Part shown: one piece after another, positions 58,158 to 64,000 of the stretch
How positions within the stretch are numbered: the first letter of the stretch is position 1
Layout: the number at the start of each line of letters is the position of its first letter
NCBI GenBank assembly: GCA_036504595.1
Contig: DASXUX010000002.1
Location: 1-64,000 of the forward strand
Length of the DNA: 64,000 bases
DNA from: DASXUX01 sp036504595
GTDB lineage: Bacteria > Planctomycetota > SZUA-567 > H5-PLA8
Direction: 5' to 3'
Notes under the pieces: model-generated
What the model saw: only the letters and a program-made list of their open reading frames with translations
Database searches by the model: none
Told to the model about the DNA's origin: nothing
Translations under genes and position numbers: made by a program

Positions 58158-59039
58158 ATGATCACTCGCCGCGACTTTGCCAAGGGAACCGTTGCGCTGG
58201 GCGCCGCTCTGGCTGCCGGAGCGCTCAGCCGACAGGAGACCGCCGTGGCCGCCGATGCGCCGACGAAAATGGAACTCGGAATGGTGACCTATCAGTGGGG
58301 CGCCAACTGGGATCTGGACACGATATTCAAAAACCTATCCGCGGCGAAAGTAATGGCCGTCGAGCTGCGCACAAGCCACAAGCACGGCGTCGAGCCCACT
58401 CTGCCGGCCGACAAGCGCGCGGAGCTGAAGAAACGCTTTGCTGACAACCCTGTGAAAGTGATTGGGCTGGGCAGCGCGGAATGCTTCGACCACCTCGATC
58501 CGGCGAAGTTGGAGAAAGCGATCCAGACCACCAAGGACTTTCTGAAGCTCAGCGCAGACCTCGGCCTGAGCGGCGTGAAAGTACGCCCGAACGACCTACA
58601 CAAGGAAGTTGCCAAGGAAAAAACGATCGAACAGATCGGCAAGAGCCTCAACGTGGTCGGCAAGTTCGCCGGCGAGCTCGGCCAGCAGATCCGGTTGGAG
58701 ATTCACGGCGGCTGCTGCGAGATTCCAACGATCAAGGCCATCATGGACGTCGCGACCGATCCCAACGTCGGTCTGTGCTGGAATTCCAACGACAACGACC
58801 TGCACGGCGAGGGCCTGGAAGCCAACTTCAAAGCCGTCCGCTCGCGCTTGGGCGCCACGACGCATGTGCGCCCGCTCGATACCCCTCGTTACCCTTGGGA
58901 CAAGCTGATCGAATTGCTCGTCAAATCCGACTACAAGGGCTGGGTGCTGCTTGAATGCGGCAACAAGGTGGACGACGCGGTCGCCGGCCTGATCGCGCAG
59001 CGCGAACTCTACGAGAAGTTCGTGGCGAAAGCCAAGTAG
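58158..59039 (+). CDS. Tat-exported sugar phosphate isomerase/epimerase-like protein
   Basis: 293 aa from ATG 58158 (AAGGAGAGCAAC 0-11 nt upstream). The Tat motif RRDFAK (4-9) and a hydrophobic stretch are followed by a TIM-barrel protein of the xylose isomerase-like/AP endonuclease 2 group: MVTYQWGANWDLDTIFKNLSAAKVMAVELRTSHKHGVEP, DLGLSGVKVRPND, IRLEIHGGCCEIPTIKAIMDV, VGLCWNSNDND and YKGWVLLECGN carry the usual metal-site acidic and His positions. The enzyme is probably active in the periplasm on a sugar or cyclitol. Similar fold to the cytoplasmic protein at 3235. Confidence 0.82.
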   Translation: MITRRDFAKGTVALGAALAAGALSRQETAVAADAPTKMELGMVTYQWGANWDLDTIFKNLSAAKVMAVELRTSHKHGVEPTLPADKRAELKKRFADNPVKVIGLGSAECFDHLDPAKLEKAIQTTKDFLKLSADLGLSGVKVRPNDLHKEVAKEKTIEQIGKSLNVVGKFAGELGQQIRLEIHGGCCEIPTIKAIMDVATDPNVGLCWNSNDNDLHGEGLEANFKAVRSRLGATTHVRPLDTPRYPWDKLIELLVKSDYKGWVLLECGNKVDDAVAGLIAQRELYEKFVAKAK

Positions 59040-59040
59040 C

Positions 59041-59119
59041 TGGTTCTTGGTTCATGGTTCATGGTTGCGCAAGCGCCGCTGTTAAAACCACAAACCACGA
59101 ACCATGAACCACAAACCAC
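59041..59119. repeat. Inverted heptamer array, GGTTCAT word, convergent gap
   Basis: TGGTTCT, TGGTTCA, TGGTTCA, TGGTTGC (59041-59068) face ACCACAAACCACGAACCATG and GAACCACAAACC (59087-59119). Lies between genes ending at 59039 and 59124. Same word as at 12026 and 57025. Confidence 0.75.
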
Positions 59120-59123
59120 TTCG

Positions 59124-59543
59124 TTAGTCGCGTTTCTTCTTACTCCCCGCATTGCCCTTTTGAGCGTCAGTAAGTTCCTGGACGACCAGACTGTCGCCTT
59201 CGGCCTTCACGTCAAAGCTGGTCTCATCGCCGACCTTCAGACCTTTCAGGTAGCGCGCGATGTCCTTGGCGTTTTTGCCTTCTGCCGGAGCGGTGACGAG
59301 AACCTTCTGGCCAACCAAAGCGTCAGCCTTTTCGGCCTTGCTGTGCTTCCAGGTATTCGTGATTTTGCTGACTTCAAACATCACAAAGTCAGCATGCGTG
59401 CCGGTGACTTTGCCCGAGACAATTCCGGCAAAACCTTTGGCGCCAGCGGGCAAGCCGGCCTTTTGCGCTTCAGCCGCCGAAACGAACTGCACACAGAGCA
59501 GCAGCGCTCCAGCGATAACGCCGAACCGGATGTGATTGTTCAT
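59124..59543 (-). CDS. Small exported protein of unknown function
   Basis: 139 aa from ATG 59543 (GGAGGG 8 nt upstream). Signal peptide MNNHIRFGVIAGALLLCVQFVSA. The mature part (KGFAGIVSGKVTGTHADFVMFEVSKITNTWKHSK; VGQKVLVTAPAEG; LKGLKVGDETSFDVKAEGDSLVVQEL) alternates short strands and resembles an OB-like small-domain protein, similar in style but not in clear sequence to the small exported protein at 10135. The C-terminus is basic (GSKKKRD). No family recognised. Confidence 0.6.
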   Translation of the reverse strand: MNNHIRFGVIAGALLLCVQFVSAAEAQKAGLPAGAKGFAGIVSGKVTGTHADFVMFEVSKITNTWKHSKAEKADALVGQKVLVTAPAEGKNAKDIARYLKGLKVGDETSFDVKAEGDSLVVQELTDAQKGNAGSKKKRD

Positions 59544-59596
59544 GCTGTTTCCCTCCATTCAAATGTGCGACGCATCCTACATGAGAGGCGTTCCCG

Positions 59597-59652
59597 GCGC
59601 GAGTGGCTGCGCGCGGAGAACTCGCAGGCTGGACAGCCTGCGCCACTCGCGC
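59597..59652. repeat. Nested hairpin (GCGCGAGTGGC / GCAGGCTG)
   Basis: Outer arm GCGCGAGTGGC (59597-59607) is a perfect inverse of 59642-59652, and inside it GCAGGCTG (59624-59631) pairs with CAGCCTGC (59634-59641), directly abutting the outer right arm. Occupies the divergent gap 59544-59695. Confidence 0.65.
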
Positions 59653-59695
59653 TGGACATTGGCGGGGCGGCTGATATTCAGGAGCGGGTTCAGCT

Positions 59696-60673
59696 ATGGA
59701 GAAAAACATCATGCCGATGGTTGACATGCCGCTCAGCGAACTGCAAACCTACAATGGGCGCAATCCCTGCCCTCAAGACATGGACTCGTTCTGGGATGCC
59801 AGCATCGCGACGATGCGGAAGCTCGACCCGCATCTCGAACTGCAGCCGGCGGAGTTCCAAGCGCCGGGCGCAGAGTGTTTCGACATGTACTTTTCGGGAA
59901 TGGGCGGCGCGCGCATTCACGCCAAGTATCTGCGGCCGAAGAATGCGAAGGGACGCCTGCCGGCTGTCTGCATTTTCCATGGTTACACAGGCAGCAGCGG
60001 CGAGTGGTTCGACAAGCTGGCGTGGGTGGGCCAGGGATTTTGCGTCGCGGCGCTCGACTGCCGCGGCCAAGGCGGCTTGTCGCAGGACATCGGCGGCGTT
60101 CGCGGGACGACGCACAACGGCCATATCATCCGTGGCCTGAACGATGAGTCGCCGGCGAAGCTGCTCTTCCGCGATATCTTTCTCGATACCGCGCAGATGG
60201 CGCGCATTGTCATGAGTTTGCCGGAAGTTGACCCCAATCGCGTCGGCGCGACCGGCGGTTCGCAAGGCGGGGGCCTCACGCTGGCCTGCGCGTCGCTGGA
60301 ACCGGCGATCAAGCGCGCGGCGCCGGTCTTTCCATTTCTGTGCGATTACAAGCGGGTGTGGGAGATGGATCTCGCAAAGGACGCCTATCAGGAACTGAAG
60401 ACGTTCTTCCGCCATTTCGACCCGTGCCACGCGCGCGAGCAGGAAATCTTCACGCGGCTGGGCTACATTGATTGCCAGCATCTGGCCAAGCGCATTCGCG
60501 GACAGATCCTGATGGGTGTCGGTTTGATGGACACGATTTGCCCGCCGTCGAGCCAGTTTGCGGCGTACAACAAAATGACGGCGAAAAAAGAGATGGTCCT
60601 TTATCCCGATTTCGGGCACGAAGGCTTGCCGGGATTCAACGACAAGATCTTTTCATTTATGGCAGGGTTATAG
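59696..60673 (+). CDS. CE7-family acetyl xylan esterase / cephalosporin-C deacetylase
   Basis: 325 aa. The alpha/beta hydrolase triad: Ser189 in GGSQGG, Asp279 (LMDTICPPS), His308 (DFGHEG). RGQGG (123-127) is the conserved CE7 segment, and TYNGRNPCPQDMDSFWDASI the usual N-terminus. CE7 enzymes remove acetyl groups from xylan oligosaccharides, and the family is cytosolic, consistent with no signal peptide. Start ATG 59696 (an ATG 15 nt later, with GGAG 9 nt upstream, is equally possible). Fits the carbohydrate theme of the area. A T-run-ended heptamer hairpin follows directly. Confidence 0.88.
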   Translation: MEKNIMPMVDMPLSELQTYNGRNPCPQDMDSFWDASIATMRKLDPHLELQPAEFQAPGAECFDMYFSGMGGARIHAKYLRPKNAKGRLPAVCIFHGYTGSSGEWFDKLAWVGQGFCVAALDCRGQGGLSQDIGGVRGTTHNGHIIRGLNDESPAKLLFRDIFLDTAQMARIVMSLPEVDPNRVGATGGSQGGGLTLACASLEPAIKRAAPVFPFLCDYKRVWEMDLAKDAYQELKTFFRHFDPCHAREQEIFTRLGYIDCQHLAKRIRGQILMGVGLMDTICPPSSQFAAYNKMTAKKEMVLYPDFGHEGLPGFNDKIFSFMAGL

Positions 60674-60683
60674 GGGGTAGTGC

Positions 60684-60780
60684 GGTAGTCTGGCGGTCTG
60701 GTGGCCTGTTGGTTGGTAGGCTAATTTGAACCGGACACAAGACACCAGACGACCAGACACCAGGCACCAGACACCTTTTC
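60684..60780. terminator. Heptamer-array hairpin with T-run after the esterase gene
   Basis: A GGTAGTCTGGCGGTCTGG tract (60684-60708) faces ACCAGACGACCAGACACC and further CACCAGG, CACCAGA units (60743-60775), followed by TTTTC. Pairing is imperfect but the T-run and position, 10 bp after the stop, match an intrinsic terminator. Confidence 0.55.
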
Positions 60781-60904
60781 TCGTGTCCGGGGGTTTCAAA
60801 ATCGTCCTACCAATTGGTGGGAAGTTCTGTGGCTTACGATTCGCAAGCAGGAAAGCCTAAGCGCGTGGCGGGTTCCGGCGAGGCTGGCGCGGGGAGCAGG
60901 TGCT

Positions 60905-61129
60905 ATGACCGGCTCAAGTGTTGATGTGCCCCAAGACGTATCGGACGATCCGCAACGCCAGGCCAAGCTGCTGAAGGTGCGCTTGCGCTTTGTGGAAGGC
61001 GATGCAGACGGGCTTCGCGAACGCTTGCGCATGCTTGAAAAAGACGCGGATGATCTCCGCGATCGTTTGCGCATGGTCGAACAGGAAATGGACACTCTGC
61101 GGGAACGACTACGCGGATTGGAAGCGTGA
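60905..61129 (+). CDS. Small coiled-coil protein with 14-residue repeats
   Basis: 74 aa. From residue 22 the sequence repeats in steps of two heptads (14 residues): FVEGDADGLRERLR, MLEKDADDLRDRLR, MVEQEMDTLRERLR, then GLEA. Leu and Val/Met take the a/d positions, so it is a parallel or antiparallel coiled coil of about 75 A. No family assignment. The start ATG has AGCAGG 5-10 nt upstream. The DNA repeat period is 42 bp, so it may have grown by duplication. Its size and lack of homologues I know of leave some doubt. Confidence 0.55.
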   Translation: MTGSSVDVPQDVSDDPQRQAKLLKVRLRFVEGDADGLRERLRMLEKDADDLRDRLRMVEQEMDTLRERLRGLEA

Positions 61130-61223
61130 AAGATCCCGCCGCGGCTGACGCAGAGTAACTTCTTGTCAGCCTAGCCCGGACAAGCCGGACGCGAGCCGGT
61201 GTCCCATCGCCCAAAAGAACAGC

Positions 61224-61322
61224 CTTCAACACAGAGACGCGGAGGACACAGAGTTCACAGAGTGTTTTTTATTCTGTTCTTTCTCTGCGCCCTCTGCGTT
61301 CTCTGTGCCTCTGTGTTGAAGG
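61224..61322. repeat. Inverted CTCTGYG array, convergent gap
   Basis: The left arm CCTTCAACACAGAGACGCGG (61223-61242) with its continuation faces a right arm TTCTCTGCG ... CTCTGTGTTGAAGG (61280-61323). The outer CCTTCAACACAGAG/CTCTGTGTTGAAGG is perfect. Lies between the genes ending at 61129 and 61355. Together with the other four long convergent gaps, each with an inverted array, it is the basis for the terminator idea. Confidence 0.75.
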
Positions 61323-61354
61323 CAGTTCCGTTCGGCTATTGGCCACGGCGGATT

Positions 61355-62845
61355 TCACGGGCTGCGTTTTTGCTGCAACAGCCACGTATAGAATTCGTCA
61401 CTATCGTACGTCTTCGTCCACGAATCGTGATTGGCTTCAGGATAGATCGTCAGTTTCACGTTGCCGCCGGCCTTCTTGAGCGCCGCTTCCATGTCTTCGC
61501 TGAATTTCACCGGCACCGCGGAGTCTTTCGCGCCGTGGAAAATCCAGACGGGTAAATGTTTGATGCGCTCGACGTCGTCCGCATCGCCGCCTCCGCAGAT
61601 CGGCGCGATCGCCGCGAAACGCTGCGGGTATTGCATCGCCAGTTGCCAAGTGCCGAAGCCGCCCATGCTGAGGCCGGTCACGTAGATGCGCTCGGGATCG
61701 ACGCGGAACTTCGCGGAGACTTCATCCAGCAGATGGTTCAGGTCGGCGGTGAGCCACCAGACGCCGTCGGGGCACTGCGGCGCGATCAGGATGAACGGAT
61801 AGTCTTTGCCTTTGGACGCGAGTTTCGGCGGGCCGTGGATTTTGACCTTCTCCAAGTCGTCGCCACGCTCGCCCGACCCGTGCAGGAAGAGCACCAGCGG
61901 CCAGCGTTTTTGCGGATCCTTGTCGTAATCGCGCGGCAGGAACTCGAGGTAGCGGTGCGTAACGTTGCCGGTTTTCGCTCGCAGATCAAACCACCAGCGG
62001 CGGTCGCGCTCGGAGGCGCTTTCGCGTTGCGGAACTTTCGTGGTGCCGGGAGCGGTTTCGGAGAGGCCCGCCAATAAGATGGCCGTTTCCTGGCGGTTGA
62101 CCCCGTCGGAAAGCCGGCCTTTGAAGTAGTCGCTGACGGCTTGCGCCTGCGCCTTCGCGGCTTCGAGGGAGACGCCGAATTCCTTTGGGAATTCAGCGGT
62201 AACCGGCAACTTTCCACGCCACCAGTTGAACTGCTCCGGCTGCCGGTAAAGCGTGATGAAGCGCTTGAACGGCGCGCCATTCTGCGGGTTGACGGTGACG
62301 ATCGCGCCGTAGCGACCGGGCCTGTCGGCTGATTTGACTTCGTTGTAAGCCGCGTCGTAAAACGTGACCTGGAGCGAATACTCGCCGACGAGATCCTCGA
62401 CCAACGAGAGCTGTTCAAAATCGCAGCGCGGAAAGTTGCTGCCGGTGAAGACGCAGGGCTTGAACAAAATCGGGGCGTCGCGCAGGGCTTGCTGACGAAG
62501 CGCCTGAAAGTCGGGCAGTTTCAGCGTCCCGGCGGAGTCGCCGTCCAACGTTGCATTGAGCACACCGTAATTCTTTCCGGCGGCCGGAAGCGGCAGGACC
62601 ATGCGCGCGGCAACGCGGCCATCGACGGCTGCAAGTTTGATTTTGCCCAGCGTGTTGTCGCCATCCTTGAGCTTCAGCGTTTTGCCTGCCGCGGACGCAT
62701 CGGCGGTGACGTTGACGATCAGGCGGCGGAAGTGTTCGAATTCGCCTTTGAGCGAAACGTTGAAGTTGGGCTTCTGCTCCGAGTCGGCGGCGAAGGCGAC
62801 GGCGGCAAGGAAAGACAACGAAAGGGCGAGAATCTGTTTTGGCAT
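61355..62845 (-). CDS. Secreted alpha/beta hydrolase (prolyl oligopeptidase-like esterase)
   Basis: 496 aa from ATG 62845 (AAAGG 7 nt upstream). Sec signal MPKQILALSLSFLAAVAFA. The first about 230 residues are a beta-rich N-terminal domain (LIVNVTADASAAGKTLKLKDG; GEYSLQVTFYDAAYNEV). The C-terminal catalytic part begins WPLVLFLHGSGERGDD (oxyanion HGxGxxG type) and has the nucleophile Ser in VTGLSMGGFGTWQLA, Asp in FHGAKDSAVPV and His in EANHDSWTK. Resembles prolyl-oligopeptidase-like and feruloyl-esterase-like hydrolases. The bond cleaved (ester or peptide) is not decided. Probably periplasmic or surface-exposed. Confidence 0.85.
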   Translation of the reverse strand: MPKQILALSLSFLAAVAFAADSEQKPNFNVSLKGEFEHFRRLIVNVTADASAAGKTLKLKDGDNTLGKIKLAAVDGRVAARMVLPLPAAGKNYGVLNATLDGDSAGTLKLPDFQALRQQALRDAPILFKPCVFTGSNFPRCDFEQLSLVEDLVGEYSLQVTFYDAAYNEVKSADRPGRYGAIVTVNPQNGAPFKRFITLYRQPEQFNWWRGKLPVTAEFPKEFGVSLEAAKAQAQAVSDYFKGRLSDGVNRQETAILLAGLSETAPGTTKVPQRESASERDRRWWFDLRAKTGNVTHRYLEFLPRDYDKDPQKRWPLVLFLHGSGERGDDLEKVKIHGPPKLASKGKDYPFILIAPQCPDGVWWLTADLNHLLDEVSAKFRVDPERIYVTGLSMGGFGTWQLAMQYPQRFAAIAPICGGGDADDVERIKHLPVWIFHGAKDSAVPVKFSEDMEAALKKAGGNVKLTIYPEANHDSWTKTYDSDEFYTWLLQQKRSP

Positions 62846-62876
62846 AGGTGACCTTTCTTTGCAGGGCCAGGGACAC

Positions 62877-62916
62877 CCCCTCACCCCTAACCCCTCTCCC
62901 TCGCGGGGGAGAGGGG
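62877..62916. repeat. Dispersed GC hairpin, CCCTCTCCC family
   Basis: CCCCTCACCCCTAACCCCTC then CCCCTCTCCC-TCGCGG-GGGAGAGGGG. Almost the same as at 46576-46612. Confidence 0.7.
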
Positions 62917-62924
62917 AACCGGAG

Positions 62925-62952
62925 GCCGCTCCCTTACGGTCGCGGTTCTGAT
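62925..62952. repeat. 28-bp dispersed element, copy 3
   Basis: Reverse orientation of 11950-11977 with one change. It directly follows the GC hairpin at 62877-62916. Its TTA supplies the stop codon of the minus-strand gene at 62934. Confidence 0.75.
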
Positions 62953-63668
62953 TCGCCCATCTGCTTGAAGACTTCTTCCAGATGCTGGCGCGCCTCGTTG
63001 GCGCCGATGCCCATCTGGCCGAGTTTGTGCATCATTTGCAGGAAGTTTTCGTGCACCGCGCCCTGCCGGGACTCCGGCGGCGCGGGGACCGCCTTGATGA
63101 CCAGTTTTTCGTCTTGAATCGCGGCGTTCAGATACGTGCGGCCCTGCTTGTGGCACCAGCGTTCGAGCAATTCGATGTAGTTGAGCTTATCCGGGCTGGT
63201 GACGAAGAGCGCATAGTTGCGTTCGGGGCCGACGGCCATCAGCGCCCAGCCGATCTTCTTGAGCAGCGACGGAAAATCGGGCAGTTCGGCGTAGCTGGTT
63301 TCGCTTTCGGGCTCGCGAGTTTCGTCTGCGGCCAGCAGAGCCTTCTGGCTGGCGGCGCTATCGACGATCATCGTGTCGTTCGCGAAGACCAGCGTGTTGC
63401 TGTAGCCGGTCAGCGCGAGCAGTTCGGCCTGGTTGTAACCCAGCGACCAGGATTCAAACGGCACGTCTTCACGGAAGGGCTGGTAACGATCGTCTTCGTC
63501 GTATGGCGGAGCCGTGTGCCAGATCCCTGGCTTGGAGCCATTGATCCCCCCCAGCGCGCCCAGCAGATCGGTGTCGAAAAGAGTGATCAGGTTGGGGACG
63601 GTCGCCGCTGAAGGCAAAGCGCCTTCGGTGGGGAAGAACAGAGTGGATTGGATTTCGTTGGATTCCAT
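62934..63668 (-). CDS. Hypothetical protein
   Basis: 244 aa, no signal peptide or span, so probably cytoplasmic. ATG 63668; the Shine-Dalgarno region is weak. Strings of predicted strands and helices (ATVPNLITLFDTDLLGALGG; LPDFPSLLKKIGWALMAVGPERNYALFVTSP; IQDEKLVIKAVPAPPES; QMMHKLGQMGIGANEARQHLEEVFKQM) suggest an alpha/beta fold. No catalytic motif or family recognised. The final residues (SEPRP) and the stop come from the 28-bp element. The gap to the PiT gene holds a CACAGAG-type repeat. Confidence 0.6.
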   Translation of the reverse strand: MESNEIQSTLFFPTEGALPSAATVPNLITLFDTDLLGALGGINGSKPGIWHTAPPYDEDDRYQPFREDVPFESWSLGYNQAELLALTGYSNTLVFANDTMIVDSAASQKALLAADETREPESETSYAELPDFPSLLKKIGWALMAVGPERNYALFVTSPDKLNYIELLERWCHKQGRTYLNAAIQDEKLVIKAVPAPPESRQGAVHENFLQMMHKLGQMGIGANEARQHLEEVFKQMGESEPRP

Positions 63669-63689
63669 CGATTCAAGTTTAACGGGTTT

Positions 63690-63716
63690 GCCACAGAGTT
63701 CACAGCGAACACAGTG
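63690..63716. repeat. CACAGAG-type repeat remnant
   Basis: CCACAGAGTTCACAGCGAAC and ACAGTGAA, between genes at 63668 and 63727. Member of the CTCTGTG family in the inverse orientation. Confidence 0.5.
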
Positions 63717-63726
63717 AAATTTCGTG

Positions 63727-64000
63727 TTACTTCCAGCCGAGCGTGGAGAATATCCACCAGGTCAGCACGGCCATGATGGCTGCAGCAGGGATGGTCAGGA
63801 CCCAGGCCCACATGACGCGGCCGGCGACGCCCCATTTCACGGAGCGGATGCTGCGCGTGGAGCCGACGCCGACGATCGCTCCGGTGATGGTGTGCGTGGT
63901 GCTGACGGGAATGCCCAGCCAGGTCGCGGCATAGAGGCAGGTCGAACCGGCTGTTTCAGCGGAGAAGCCGTGCACGGGCTGAAGCAGGCAGATTTTCTGA
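63727..64000 (-). CDS. PiT-family inorganic phosphate transporter, C-terminal part
   Basis: Partial: the upstream part is beyond the right edge, and only the last 91 residues are visible. LQPVHGFSAETAGSTCLYAATWLGIPVSTTHTITGAIVGVGSTRS is the diagnostic second PiT signature block, with the conserved STTHTITGAIVGVG. The final span AWVLTIPAAAIMAVLTWWIF ends the protein. PiT carriers import phosphate with protons or sodium through the inner membrane. No stop or frameshift is seen in the visible part. Confidence 0.88.
   Translation of the reverse strand, partial: QKICLLQPVHGFSAETAGSTCLYAATWLGIPVSTTHTITGAIVGVGSTRSIRSVKWGVAGRVMWAWVLTIPAAAIMAVLTWWIFSTLGWK

Overview
The window is about 60% GC and packed with genes on both strands. 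I see no rRNA, tRNA, CRISPR array, phage or IS transposase. The gene content suggests a Gram-negative heterotroph of the PVC group, most likely Planctomycetota, although Verrucomicrobiota or a related phylum cannot be excluded. The reasons are Tat-exported Gfo/Idh/MocA oxidoreductases and sugar-phosphate isomerase-like proteins, a DUF6807 (PmoA-like) protein, ThuA-like and CE7 esterase proteins, a membrane-tethered Hanks-type kinase, an anti-sigma-type ATPase, a tripartite efflux pump, heptose genes, and many translated-junk repeats of a kind common in those genomes. The taxonomic call is inference.

Layout. 0.3-10 kb: carbohydrate-related genes (Tat oxidoreductase, DUF6807 protein, xylose isomerase-like TIM barrel, a membrane-anchored clan GH-A hydrolase) and a HEAT-repeat membrane protein. 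10-14 kb: small exported protein, MFS exporter, second oxidoreductase, lipoprotein. 14.3-17.9 kb: a compact acyl-CoA carboxylase operon (carboxyltransferase, biotin carboxylase, biotin carrier). 18-21.9 kb: Ser/Thr kinase and a GH2 glycosidase. 21.9-25 kb: siroheme synthase N-domain, CcsA/HemX and HemA, joined by 4-nt overlaps. 25.3-26.5 kb: a small protein and a ThuA-like protein. 26.5-32 kb: an efflux operon transcribed TolC, HlyD, MacB-type ATPase, MacB-type permease. 32-36 kb: anchored nitrilase, DUF1328-like protein, sugar nucleotidyltransferase, GmhB-like phosphatase, PQQ-type propeller. 36-46.5 kb: anti-sigma ATPase, KP-43-type subtilase with two PKD domains, polyprenyl synthetase, membrane protein, M20 peptidase, RluA, RlmI-like methyltransferase, membrane protein. 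46.6-53.3 kb: DUF4139 protein, SucC without SucD, GDP-fucose synthase-like epimerase, GT2, beta-hydroxyacid dehydrogenase. 53.3-54.1 kb: a HigBA-type toxin-antitoxin pair. 54-63.7 kb: carbohydrate and esterase-type secreted proteins. The right edge enters a PiT phosphate transporter.

The most unusual feature is the non-coding layer. At least eight different 7-bp words occur as degenerate tandem arrays, alongside an 8-9 bp CTCTGTG-type family, and often as one array followed by its inverse. Every convergent gene pair with a gap above 80 bp (five of five) carries such an inverted array, and none of the six tight pairs does. Two further arrays sit downstream of genes and end in T-runs, like terminators. 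Separate palindrome families sit in intergenic gaps, supply stop codons, or are read in frame inside genes. One 122-bp element between the efflux ATPase and permease genes folds on paper into a four-way junction with no unpaired junction base.
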